From a virus, in IMG/VR virus record IMGVR_UViG_3300032334_002567, positions 310,001 to 374,000 of that record: a stretch of DNA of 64,000 nt; one strand, given 5' to 3'. Below are positions 36,856 to 50,000 of the stretch, piece after piece. Below the pieces are notes generated by a model, which did not search any database, was not told the DNA's origin, and saw only the letters and a program-made list of their open reading frames with translations. Positions within the stretch are counted from its first letter, which is position 1, and the number at the start of each line of letters is the position of its first letter. The translations under genes and the position numbers were made by a program.

Positions 36856-37350
36856 TTAAATGCCTTTGACTTTTTTGTAAAGAGAAGCAGCCATTTCTGA
36901 TAATTTATTCTTTCGTTCTTCCGAGTAAGGAGACTTGGGCTTTTCAGAGGGTGCTGCTTCGTTGTATTTCCTCACATACTTATTGTATTCTTCTGCGATG
37001 TGGGGCTTTTGCTCAGGATAGTCCCAAGGCAAAGGCCTTGCACAACTATGACATACATATGGACCGTTATAGCCCTTATTAGGAAATGGGCCTTTTGGTC
37101 GGTGAGGAGAGTTACTGAATATCCAATTTAGGTCAATTAAAGAACTACAAAAAGTGCAATTAGCTAAGTCGTTGATGTGAGGCCCATGATTAAGGGGCGA
37201 AATATACTCATACAACAAGTTTCTAAATACAGGTTGATCTGCGTGGACGCCTCGAAATCGCCATTCGCACTTTGGGCACTCCCAAATTTGGAATAAGTTA
37301 TAGTCTTTTGCGTTAATTACCTTCTCACACCTAGGACAAGAGATGTGCAT
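36856..37350 (-). CDS. Zinc-ribbon protein (164 aa)
   Basis: N-terminal zinc ribbon CPRCEKV...WECPKCEWRF (residues 5-32), then CTFCSSL near 65 and CHSCARPLPWDYP near 98, so two probable zinc sites. The C-terminal helix is Lys-rich. Resembles small phage proteins in which zinc ribbons bind nucleic acid. The operon 37350 to 35925 has its own promoter at 37397. Confidence 0.7.
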   Translation of the reverse strand: MHISCPRCEKVINAKDYNLFQIWECPKCEWRFRGVHADQPVFRNLLYEYISPLNHGPHINDLANCTFCSSLIDLNWIFSNSPHRPKGPFPNKGYNGPYVCHSCARPLPWDYPEQKPHIAEEYNKYVRKYNEAAPSEKPKSPYSEERKNKLSEMAASLYKKVKGI

Positions 37351-37396
37351 TTTATATTTCTCCGGCTTTAAATTCTCTCCAAATGACTCTAATTCT

Positions 37397-37424
37397 AGTA
37401 TAGCACAACATATTGACTTGTAAA
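37397..37424 (-). promoter_or_regulatory. sigma70-like promoter
   Basis: On the minus strand, TTTACA, a 16-bp spacer and TATACT (37397-37402 is the -10). It is in the divergent gap before 37471 and would serve the 37350 gene and onward. Confidence 0.55.
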
Positions 37425-37470
37425 GTCATTCAAAAGCTAATTTAGAATTTGCCAAGCCTAAATAAAAGAT

Positions 37471-38010
37471 ATGCAAACCCCATTTTTAGACGCTTTTTTA
37501 CCCTCAAAAACAGTTAGGCCCATGTCAATGGTGGTCATGCGTGGGAGCTTAATAACCTTTAACTACACATTTCACAAACCTAACCACGACTCTTTCCCTT
37601 TAGTTTTAGTGACCGATACCGAGTATCCATCAGAGGATAAACCAGCTAGGCCTAATGCAGCACCACAAAGAAGAGGAACCTACTTAAGAGGAATAAATTT
37701 ACACTATTTAACATTTCCCGTTATTAAGAACTTGATATATCCAAATAACAAGCAATCTGTATGTGATAACCCTAATTTTACGTATCAATATATCAAAAAC
37801 AATGGATATATAACATCAGCCTTTCGACAATACAAAAGAAACGGCATAGCGAACATTAAAAAACTCGACTGCCAGTTTGTTGTTAATGCAATGGGAATAT
37901 CTAGGTCATTTGATCCAAATGAACTAGAAGCCATACGCAGGTCTGTGAGGGAGCAAATAAACCGCATGGTCAATCCAAGAGCAGCATCAACCGATGAAAT
38001 GCCAATTTAA
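37471..38010 (+). CDS. Tail-associated protein of unknown function (179 aa)
   Basis: Only 13 bases before the tape measure gene and on the same strand. Beta-rich with a TFNYTFHKPNHDSFPLVLVTD stretch near residue 30, and a helical Arg-rich end (LEAIRRSVREQINRM). Position suggests a tail chaperone or tail-completion role, but no family is recognised. Confidence 0.55.
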   Translation: MQTPFLDAFLPSKTVRPMSMVVMRGSLITFNYTFHKPNHDSFPLVLVTDTEYPSEDKPARPNAAPQRRGTYLRGINLHYLTFPVIKNLIYPNNKQSVCDNPNFTYQYIKNNGYITSAFRQYKRNGIANIKKLDCQFVVNAMGISRSFDPNELEAIRRSVREQINRMVNPRAASTDEMPI

Positions 38011-38023
38011 ATAAAAATTAAAA

Positions 38024-41000
38024 ATGCCAGAATTATACGACAACCTAGGAAGAAAAATAGATGCTGCCAAAATGAGCATTGGCGAGCTAAAGGGTTTAGT
38101 CGGCACATTGATGAAGTCTAAAGTTGGACCAGCAAAACCTATTGGTGGTCAAGAAGAAGAAGCTAAAACACAAGACTCAAATCTAGAACTTATTAAATTA
38201 TTTGAAGACTATGTAAAAGGATTTAACGAAGAAGTAGATGAACAAAAGAGTTTACTTCAAAATATAGTAGATGCATTAAAAAATATTAATTCTAAAAAAG
38301 AAGAAAAAGCTAATCAACCAAAAGACAACAAAGAAGAAAAAGATGAGATAAAAGAAACATTTCCAGAAAAATTAAGAAAAGCTCTTACTGGAAAAAACAA
38401 GCCTAGCAAAGAAGAGCATACAACTGCTAAGGCTACAAATTCTTTAGCAAATCTATTCGGGAAAAAAGGTTCTGGCTATACCCATGATATACACTGTGAG
38501 GCATGGCTAAGACAAATATATCAGGTTTTAGCTAAAGATAGAGAAGGCGTAGCAACGCCAGAAGCCGCTGCTAGGCAGGTTGAAGAAGATGTAACAAGAG
38601 TCACAGCAAGAGAACCTGCAGAAACAGCTGCAAGGGAAGCTTCTGAGGCAGCTACTACTGGAGGGGGCGAGACTATAAGAGCGAGAGATTGGCTAGATGC
38701 CGAAGAGTACTACCAAGAGTTAAACGGATTAGAAAATGATTACTATCAACACACAGTAGATTCAATATTTGGACTATGGAACAAAGAAAAAGATTTATAC
38801 GAAAGAATAACAGGCTTAGAAAAAGAAAAAAATGCAATTCACCGTGCTTATTTGAAGGAAGGCATCAGCAAAGAGGAAAAAGAAAGACTAGCTTTAGCTT
38901 ACAGGCAAATGGGCATAGAAATAAGCAATCAAAAAATCATAAAAAGAAATTTAAAAGAACAAGAGAACGCTTGGAAAGAGATTGGAAAACAAATAGAGAC
39001 AGCAGAAAAATATTTATTAGGTTTCAAAGGAGGCGGGGCGTTTGAGGTACTAACAAAAGGAATAATAAAAGAAGAAAGAGAATTTACACAAAATATTAGA
39101 CAAGCGGCATATGAAACTGCTGGAGTCACTTCTGAGTCTAAGGCCCTGCAAAAAACATACGAAGAGATAGGCAAAACTTCTAAACTAACCGGAATGAATA
39201 GGAGTGAAACTCAAAAAGCTTATACAAAAGCATTAAGGTCAGGTGTCAAAGATCAAAAGAAAGCACTTAGTCTATCAGTATCACAACTAAACACAGAAAA
39301 ACAAATAGGTGCCACAGCAGATTCTTTAGGTGAATTCTTCATAGAAATGGGCACCCAACTTCAGTTCAACAATGATCAAATGTCAGAGGTTGGAAGAGGC
39401 ATAAGAGAAGCTGGTCGAAACACTGGTTTGGTAGGAGATAAATTAGCTGGCGTTGTCAGGGGCAGTGCAGAATTTGTAAAAATGATGAAAAATGCTGGTA
39501 CTGCGTCTGCATCTGCCGTGAGTAATATTGTTGGTTTACAAGCAGAGTTTACAAAGACAGGCGTAGAAGGAGGAAAGCTTCTTAAAGGACTAAGCAGTAC
39601 ATCTGGATTCTTAGGTAGTGATGCACAAACATTGGCTTTGATTGCTAATGCTGCTAACAGAGTTGGTCTTACTCAAGAAATGATTAATGGAACAATACTA
39701 AAAAGTTCAGCTAGCATTAAAAAGTTTAACAGAGGCTTGACTCAAACTGTCAATGACATGGGATTGGGTGGTAGAAACGCCGAAGAAATGCGAGCAAACT
39801 TTGACAAATTGTCAGATGAAGGCAGAAGAGATATCAATTTAAGACTCAACGCAGCTTTTGGGATGGAAGCCGGTGAGTTAATGTTAGCAATAGAAGGAAT
39901 CGAAAATCAATCTAAATCACTTTCTGATCGTTTGGGAGAACTTAATAAAAAGAAATCTCAAAACTTAACATTAGAAGAAAAAGCTACATTGCTTGAAGAA
40001 GAAAGAAGCTTGAAACTTGGTGCAGCAACAAAAGCTCTGACTGCAATATCTGAGGCCGCTAAGGGCACAAAAGACATGAACGAGGCCTTAGCAAAATTTA
40101 GCAGTAGAAGATCCGAATTTGAAGGCGACATGAAGGCACTCGGACAATCCTGGACAACCGAGACAGATGTTGCTAGGGGAGCTATAAAAAGTGCTTTAGA
40201 AAATGTAAATGCTGGCTTGAAAAAAGCAGGAAAGAAAGAACTAAAAATAGACTCGTCGGAAATAGAAAAAGCAATAAAAGACCCAGCAGCATTCAGAGAA
40301 CTAACGTCTCAAATAACTAAGGGAGAGCAAGAATTAGCTACTGCACAAAAAGCACAATTAGACCCATTGAGTGCAATAGAACAAAAGTTAACTGAAATAA
40401 ACGACTCTGTGAGAAACTTGAGCCAAAGTTTGATATCGGGTATTTTTAATAGTTTTCTAGGAAAAATGCTTGTGGGGATAACAGCTTTAGGAGCTTTAAT
40501 TGTAGGTGCCATAGGTGGATTGAATTCAATAATCATGCCTATTTGGAACTTAATGACTCTTTTAGGAAGATCTTTATCCGGTATGGGACAAAGAACATCA
40601 CAGGATAGAATGGGAAGTCTTGGGAAGGTATGGGATCGCTTAACTGGGCGTGATACAACCCCAACCCCAGAAAGATTAACAGAAGCAGAAGTAACAGCTA
40701 CCGGTAAAGATAAAACTATAACTAAAACTGGTTGCTGCGAGGATCTTGTAAGTATAAACAAAGCAATGTTGGATGTTTTAAATGCCATTAAAGATTGTGT
40801 TTGTGGCAAACAACCAGAAGCTTCTACTCAAGCAAGTCAAACAAAACAGGAGTTAAGAGAAGCGGAACTAACACCCAAATCAGTAGTATCACCAGATCAA
40901 GTTGCAGCTGGTAAAGCAGGAGAAGTTGCCAAAAAAGAAGTAGGAACAGACTTAGCTTCTAAATCAGTAGTTTCACAGCCACCACAAACTACTCCAGAAA

Positions 41001-44000
41001 AAATAGAAGAAGCTGTTAAAAAAGAAAGTAGGAAACCAAAGTTATCTCCTGAGGAGATTGCCACAAGAAAAGCAGCTGGACAGGCAGCTAAAGAGAGATC
41101 ACAAACAGCCGGTATAAGTCCTTCAGTAGCAAAGTCCATAAAGAGACAAGAAGTCAAAAATATAAAAATGGATGCTTCATTAAACAAAATGCAAAGAAGG
41201 AATATAATTCAAGAATTGCAGAACGGAAAAAAAACAAAGACAATGATCCTAAGAGAGCAGGAAGCTGCTAAAGGACCAAAGCCCTTAGAAGTACCCCAGC
41301 CACCAGATACAGGAAATTTTGATTTAAATAAATTAATTGCAAGTGGTCAAGATATGGCAAAGAGTGCTGCTGCTGTTGCCCTACTTGGTTTAGGAGTTGT
41401 TGCTCTAGGTGCAGCAATAGTGTTCTTGTCCAAGAAAATATTGAGTGGGTTCAACTTAGACACTTCAACAATACTACAAACAGCTGGTGCTATAGCTGCA
41501 CTTGCGGTAGCAGGTGGTGCGATTGCTGCTGCTGGTATTGTGGCATATGAGGCACTAAATAAGAAAGAAAATAAAGAATTTGTAGATACTGCTCCAAAAA
41601 GTAAAACCGAAATGCTAAAGCAAATAGCAGCAATGATGCTATTGGGGCCAGCTCTTGTACTATTAGGTGCAGCTATAGTCAAGATGTCCCAAATGGTTAT
41701 AGACGCTTTTGGACTTGATTTAAATACGGTTGCAATGGTTGCCGGAACAGTAGCTGCAATTGTAGCTGCTGCTGGAGCCTTGACTCTAGGTGCTTCAGAG
41801 GCTCTTGAAGGTTTTGAGAAACTAGAGGGCAATAAGCTTATAAAAAATCCTGGTAAACTTGTTAGTGCGATGGCTAAGGGAGCATTAGCTCTATTGATCG
41901 TTGGTCCGGGACTAGTTGCACTTTCTGCCGCAATAATCAAGATGTGTCAAGGTATATTAAGCTATGCAGAAATAGATCTAAACACAATCAAAACTGTAAC
42001 TGGACAAGTAGCCGCACTTCTCGCTGGCACTGGTGCAATAGCATTAGGTATAACAGCGGCTGCTGGAGGATTAATACTATTAGGTAAATTCGCAGACTTT
42101 GCCAAGAGCTATGCTAAAGACATGATAATAGGAGCGGCAGCACTAATACTTATTGGTCCTGCAGTTGTAGCCCTTGCAGCAGGTCTAAATTATATAATTA
42201 ATCAAATTTTATCTGCAACAGGTGTGGACGCAGCAAAAGCAGCAAAAACAGCGTGGAATGTAGCTGGTTTGATTGCGGCCACAGCTGTAATTGCTCTTGC
42301 GGTTATGGGTGCGATGGCGGGCTTAACAGCTTTAGGTGCACTTGCTACTGCCATGACAGGACCACAAATTGGATTCATGCTTTATGGTGCTGCTGCATTA
42401 TTATTGTTAGCTCCATTAGTTACCGGACTAGCTGCGGCTGTTTTATATTTAACCAAGTCTTTCATGGGTGGGTTTGACGCAAAACAAGCAACCAAAGTGG
42501 CATACGATCTATCTGCAGTTTTAATGTCTGCCTCTGTTATAGCCATAGCTGTAATGGCGGCCATGGCTGGACTGGGTGGTTTAGGAGTTCTTGCAGCTGG
42601 TTTACCTGCTTACATACCTGCTATGTTGGGTGGTGCAGCAGCTCTAATGCTGCTTACCCCGGTAATGACAGCTTTGGCAACTTCAGTAATAGGAATGACA
42701 GAATCCATAATGGATGGAATTGATGCTAAACACGCAGCTAAAGTTGCATATGATTTGGGGTCAATAATAATGTCTGCTGGCTCAATTGCTCTTGGGATCA
42801 TGGGAGCCATGGCAGCTCTAACAGGATTAGGATTATTGGCAGGTGCTTATATTGGATTTATAGGACCAATGATTGGCGGTGCTCTGGCATTGAGTGTAAT
42901 GACACCGGCTGTTGTAACCCTTGCTGGCTCCATTATATCGATGTCTGAATCTTTAATGAAAAATATGGTTAGCCCAGATGCTGCAAAGAAAACAGTTGAA
43001 AGCTTAAATTCTATTCTTGATAGTGCTGGCAATATAGCTGTGTCAATTATAGCCAACGCAGCTTCTCTGGCTCTTTTGGGAACAATGTTTGGTGTTTCTT
43101 TAGTAGCTATACCATTTATGAAGCTAGGCACTATGGCTTTGTCTAATCTAACACCTAGTATAGCAAATTTTGTAAACACTATTGTTAATATGGCAAAACA
43201 ATTTTCTACTTTAGTGTCTCCAAAAGAAGCTGTAAGCCTCTCTAAAGACGTCGCCGCTATAATGGGAGCGGTTGGAGATATAAGTGAACAAATATTCAAA
43301 ATTAAAGATAAAATGCTTTCTGTGCCTGTTTATGGAAGCGTTTGGAATGCAATAAGAGGTGTAAAAGTAGCCGATTATATGAATAGTGGGGTCAAAGCTC
43401 TGAAAGAATTAGCTGCTCCTGTTCAAGATTATGTTGCTGCCATAAAAGATTTTGCACTTAATGTTGGAAGAACAGTTAATCCAAGAAATGCTGCTGAAAT
43501 GGCGAGAGGCGTTGCCGCAATACTTTGTGCTGTTAGCAATGTAACTTCTAATATGATGACTGCTAAAGACGGTATACTTTCTATTCCTAAAAATGGAGGA
43601 ATTTTTGCGACTTTAACACGCACAAGAATTTCAGATTACCTTAATGCTGGCGTTGGTTCTTTGCAAGAAATGGCCGCACCAATTAAACGATATGTAGCAG
43701 CAGTGAAAAAATTTGCAAGTGAAATTGGATTTGATCCTAGACAAGCTGCTGAGATGGCTAGCGGTGTGGCAGCGATACTTTGTGCTGTTGGTAAGGTTAC
43801 TTCTAACATAATGACTGCTAAAGATGGAATAATGAGCATACCAGACAACGGTGGAATATTTGCTTGGATGCTAGGTGCTCAGTTATCCCAAAGAATGAAC
43901 AAAGGCGTCGAAGCACTTAAAGTACTTGGAAAACCAATACAAAGATTCGTTAAAGCAATAAAAGATTTTTCAAGCAAACTTGGAAACAAGCTGCCTCCTA

Positions 44001-47000
44001 GTCAAGCAGCCGGTATGGCAAAAGGAATAGCAGACATACTTTCTGGAGCCTCTGAAGTTACCAAACAAATAATGGAAACCAAAGATAAAATAATTGGAAT
44101 AAAGTCTGCACGAGGATGGGGATTCTTTAGAAAAGATTATGTCGTATTAATGGAAACAGGCAGAAAAGCCTTAGTTGAACTTTCCAAGCCAATTATAAAT
44201 TATATAGAATCTATTAGGGATTTTGCTTCACAAGTGGGTGCTAGATTAGATCCTAGACTAGCAGCGTCTATGGCCAGAGGAGTAGCTGATGTATTGACAG
44301 CTTCTGGCGACGTTACAGAAGGAATAATGAAGACCAAAGATAAATTGGTTACCATTAAATCAAGCGAAGGATTCTGGTTATGGAGCACTAGCATAGCAGA
44401 CTCCATGAAAGCAGGAGTTGTAGCTTTAAATACATTAAAACAGCCATTAATGTCGTACTTAGATACTATTGTTACTTTCTCAAATGAGCTCAAAGACAAG
44501 ATCAACCCGACTGATGCTAAGAAGGCGGTAAAGTCAATAACAAGTGTTTCAGAAGTAATAGACATGATCAGCAAAGTCATGAATGATCTAGGTTCAAAAA
44601 TTGCACCAATGACACAAGGAGGATGGTTTACCAGTTCTCCTGTAGAACAGATTAAAGAAGCAAAAACAAAAATGGATGCGTTTTTCCCTGTGCTTTCTAG
44701 CTTCATTACATCGATTGTTTCGCATGTAGATTCTTCTTTGGGTGAGTCCAAGAGTCTAAAGGGAACTGTTAAGTCCATGGGTCAAATATCAGAGCTTTTA
44801 AACAATATTAAGCCTGTAGTGGACACCATGATGTCTTCAATTGTTCCAATGACTCAAGGTGGGTTCTTTAAAGGTTCAGCAGTTGATAGCATCAAGGGTG
44901 CAATACCACAGTTAAATCAGTTTTTTGAATCAATATCAAGCTTTATATTAAACGGGTTAGTTAATCCAATTAAGAAGTCTGCGGAGAGCATTGATGACTT
45001 AAAGGAAACAGGCAAAAGAATTGTAGTTATTGCAGATGTTCTTAAAGGAACAAAAACTTCTATTGACTCTTTGTCGTCTATGATGACTTTGATGCAAGAT
45101 GGAATATTTACAAATTCACCAATAAAAACAATATCCAATAATATAACTGGTTTTTCTGATTATTTTAATGCTATATCAAATTTTGTAAGTAGTGGATTAA
45201 TCGAACCAATAACAAAAATGGGAGAAGTAAGTGGACTTAGCAAAGCAAAAGGAATTCTAATAACTGTCGGCAATTTCCTATGTGCCACCAAATTAACTAT
45301 AGAAAGCTTAGCTGGGGTTATTGGTTTGTTGGATTCAAAGTCAGTTTTTTCCTCTTCTCCAATTGACAATATAATTAATAATAAAGATAAATTTAGAAAA
45401 CACTTTTTAGCGATAGCCGACCTTGTAAAGAATGGAATTGCAGAGCCTGTTGCTCTAATGGGCGGAGATGGAACTTCTTTAGGTAAAGCAGCAAAAGTTA
45501 TAACAGCTATGGCCTCAATAGCTTGTAGGATTGTACCATTAATAAAGAATTTAGCTACTGCTGTTTCAATGGCTACAGATAAGACAGAGTTTTTTAGTGT
45601 AGCACCCATGCAAAAAATAATTGATGCTAAAGGTCAATTTGCAGTATGGTTCCAGCAAATAGCAGCTTTTGTTAGAGACGGCATTGTTCTGCCTGTCAAT
45701 AATGAGATGGAGGGGGTCAATATAGGTTCAGCTGCTAAGAATATATCCTCCATGACCAGCATAGCTGGTTCTGTTATGCCCCTTATAAAGAATCTAGCCA
45801 ATGTTATGGGCATGATGAGTGAAGATGCAGCAAAATCTTTAGACACAGAATTTCCTATAGACAAAATTATATCCTATAAAGATAGCTTCGCCATATTTTT
45901 CAGACAAACAGCAGGATTCATTAGAGATGGAGTTATTGCTCCAATTGTAGAAGAAATAAAAGATACACAGGAAATAACAAAAGCAAGTAGGATATTAAAT
46001 CAATTAAGCTCTAATATTGTTACCATACCAAAAGTTATAAAAGGAGTTTCTGAGGGTTTAATTCCGCTGGTAGAAGTGAGGTCAGGTCTAGCTCCTATGG
46101 AAGTTATAGCTGACTCTGCAAAAGATTTTGAAAAATGGTTTACAAAAGTAGCAGTCTTTATTAGAGATGGAGTAGTAACTCCAATCGTGAGAGAGTTTGA
46201 GGGAACACAAGATATTATTTTAGCCACAAGAATACTAAACAATATATCTTCAATGATCTCAGCTTTACCTAAGGTTATAACAAGTCTATCCAGTGTTTTT
46301 GTTGGACTAAACGCAAAAAGTTGCCTATCAGAATCTCCAATAGGTATGCTTGCAACTAATGCTGAGACTTTCAAAGCTTGGTTCAGAAGCGTCACTAGTT
46401 TAATACAAGAAGGTATAATTAAGCCATCTCTTGAAATAATGCCAGATAATTCTTTGCTTAAAGAAGTAAAGGTAAAATTAGCACTCAACGAGATAGCAAT
46501 CAGAGCGGTAACCCCTTGGTTGAATTCTTTGAGTTCTAGCATCCAAGGATTATCTGGTGGTATTTTCTGGAGAATATTTACTGGAATTAAGGTTTCTAAG
46601 TTTAGTAAAAACTTCATGTATATGGCCAGCCTAATAAATGATGGCCTCATAAAACCAATAAAGAAGAATCTTGCTTCTTCTGCGGAATTAGAAGAAGTTA
46701 CAAGTCAACTTGATGGTTTAGTTGATGTGGTAGACAGAGTTACATTTATACTAGGAATATTAGGAACAGCCTTTAACAATATAAGCCCAGTTAAAATAGA
46801 TGTGGGCAAGATGTTCAGTGTAACTGGGAGCATACGTGCTTTTAAAGAAGCCATAAACGAAGAGGCTAAAGATAAATTAGCATTATCCAGACAAATGCAA
46901 GGAGAGCTACAAGAAGTATTCATGGCTCCAGAAAAAATGATGAGGCAAGTTAGTGAAAAAGCTGTTGGGGGGACTTTTGAAGCCAAAGCTGTAGAGCCAA

Positions 47001-50000
47001 TTATATTCGGAGACGCAGAAGACATACAAGATTCTATAGGTGATGCCAAATTAACAGCTCTCGCAAAACTTAGTGAGAAGCTCGGAAGATCACAATTATC
47101 TGGTGTTGAATATGAGGTAAAAGTAAGTAAAGATTTTGTAGAAGCAACAGCTAAATGGTCAAAAGAGAATGAAGATGCAGCTCTAGGTTTAAAGAAATCT
47201 ATGGATGCACTTAAGGCAGGAGAAGGTGGAGCAGGAAGATCAAATTTACCAATAGTGCCAGCACCGGCTGCAAGAATTGAACCTGCACAAGCGGCTACTA
47301 AGGCAGTTGAAATGGAGAAAGATGAAAAATTCCAGAGAGACATGAAGATTTTTGGAAAAGGCAAAGCCACAGAGAAGTACTATCGTAGAAAATCGCTTGA
47401 AGAGGCTGTTACAAAGAATAACCCCACAGTTCAGCAAGACAGAAAACAAGAAACGGCACAATCAGCAGCTAATGCTGGAGTCAAAGCATATGGCGAGAAA
47501 AGCAAGCCGCTGACTGTTGAGTATAAAGTAGATATACTATTCATGCATGATAGTGCTAACATAAGAGAATCTTTAGAAGAGGCTGCTACAGAAGCTAAAG
47601 CCATGATAGCAGAAAGACTAGGAGTAAAAGAAGTACTAGGATCACAAGTTAAAATAGAATACTCTATAGACAAGAAAACAGAACAAGCAATAGCAACGGC
47701 CACATATACACCCGACAATAAGTTCTCTGAATTTCTTACAGAACAAAACAGAAGAGTAGCTGGTGTTCCTGCTTCGACAAATATAATACCTACCAATTCT
47801 GGGAGGACTAAAAATTCTGGTATTGGGGACGCCGTTATAGAAAAGGGTATGCTAGAAGCTTCTGCGAGAGAAGCAATTATAGGAAAGACAGAAATAGCCA
47901 TAGAAGTTGCAGAAAGAAAGGCAGAAGACAAAGCTAGAAAAGCCTTAGGTGCAATGATGGCCAAATCAGGAATTAAAGATTTTATTGGCATTGAAGTAGA
48001 TTCAGAAATAGAAGGTAATATTGTCAAGGCTACAGCACGTTGGTCTGAAGAAGCTCAAAAAGAGGCAAAGGGACTAAGAGAAAGCTTTGAAACTTTAGGT
48101 GCAAGCAAGGGAGGGTTAGGAAGAGCAGGTATGCTGCAGGCACAGGAACCAGCTCAAGCAGCAACACAAGCATCAACACAAGCAGCAACACAAGCAACAA
48201 AGACATCGACGGCTGCATTCGATCAATTCGATATTATAGAACAGCGACAAATAGAAGCAGAAAATCGTCTTCTAGACGCTGCTGCAAAGCAAGGGGTGAG
48301 TGGACCTTTACTTAGTGGTATAACTTCGGGTAAAAGTATAGCTGTAAGCACTGGTATTACCGGAGTTCAGGATGCAACAAAGGCAATAAAAGCTCAACAA
48401 GCTCAACAAGCTACAAAAAAAGAACCAGCTCAAGCAGCAACTATAGCTACAAAAAATAGTCCCGTTGTTCAACAGGCACAAAAAATGGAGCCAGCACAAG
48501 CCGCAGTAGACGCTGGCGTTAGATCAGCTAGCGAGAAAAGCAAGCCACTGACTGTTGAGTATAAAGTAGATATACTATTCATGCATGATAGTGCTAATAT
48601 AAGAGAGTCTTTAGAAGAAGCCGCCACAGAGGCTAAAGCTATGATCGCAGAAAGACTAGGAGTAAAAGAAGTACTAGGATCACAAGTTAAAATAGAATAC
48701 TCTATAGACAAGGAAACAGAACAGGCAATAGCAAAAGCCACGTATACACCCGACAATAAGTTCTCTGAATTTCTTACAGAACGAAACAGAAGAGCAGCTG
48801 GTGTTCCTACTTCGCCAAATACAGTGCCAGCCAAGTCTGGGGCGGCTAAGACATACACTTTTGGAGACGCAGGTATCGAGAAAGGTATGCTAGAGGCTTC
48901 TGCTAGAGAAGCAATTATAGGAAAAACAGAAATAGCCATAGAAGTTGCAGAAAGAAAGGCAGAGATAAAAGCCAGAGAAGCCTTGGGTGTAATGATGGCT
49001 AAATCAGGAATTAAAGATTTCATTGGAATAGAAGTAGATTCAGAAATAGAAGGTAACATTGTCAAGGCTACAGCACGTTGGTCTGAAGAAGCTCAAAAAG
49101 AGGCAAAGGGACTAAGAGAAAGCTTTGAAACTTTAGGGGCTAGCAAGGGAGGTCTAGGTAGAGGTGGTATGCAGATACAAATGCAAGAACCAGCACAAAC
49201 AGCAACAGCTGCTACGCAGTCAAATCCTGTTGTTCAGCAAGCTACAAAACCAGAACCAGCACAAGCAGCAACTAAGGCAGTTGAAATGGAAAAGGATGAA
49301 AAATTCCAGAGAGACATGAGAGTTTTTGGAAGAGGAAAAGCAACAGATAAATACTATCGTAGAAAATCGCTTGAAGAGGCTGTTGCAAAGAGCAATCCTA
49401 CAGTCCAGCAAGCTACAAGAACAGAACCAGCACAAGCAGCAACCGCTTCTACAAATTCAAATCCTGTTGTTCAGCAAGCTACAAGAACAGAACCAGCACA
49501 AGCAGCAACTCAAATAGCACAGCCTATGGCTCAACCGCAAAGTTTACCAGCACAAGAAAGATTTTTAATTACCAAAGATGTAAAAACTAATAAAGATTCT
49601 ATTGAAGTGGTTCTAAGAAAAGAACTAAAACTTTTAGATGATGAAGAATTAGAAGAAGAAATATTAACAACTAAAGTATTTGAAATATTAAAGAAAAAAG
49701 GTATAAGTCCATCAGGAGTAAACCTTGATACCAGTTTAAAACAAGGAATTTTAGAAGTTAAAGCCACAACAAGCCCAGAAGATCTTAGTTTTTCTGAAGG
49801 CCTTAGCAAGGAATTTTCAAGGATTAATGCTGGCGGTGGTGGCGTGGGAAGATCAGCAATCCAACCAACAATAGCACAAGAACAAATGCAAGCTGCAAAT
49901 CAGGTTGTTGCAGAGGCTACAGCAAGAATGACAAATAAGTCAGAGTCCTCATTTAATGCTGCTGAAAAGATGGCTATTTTAGATCTTAAGGGAACTTTAT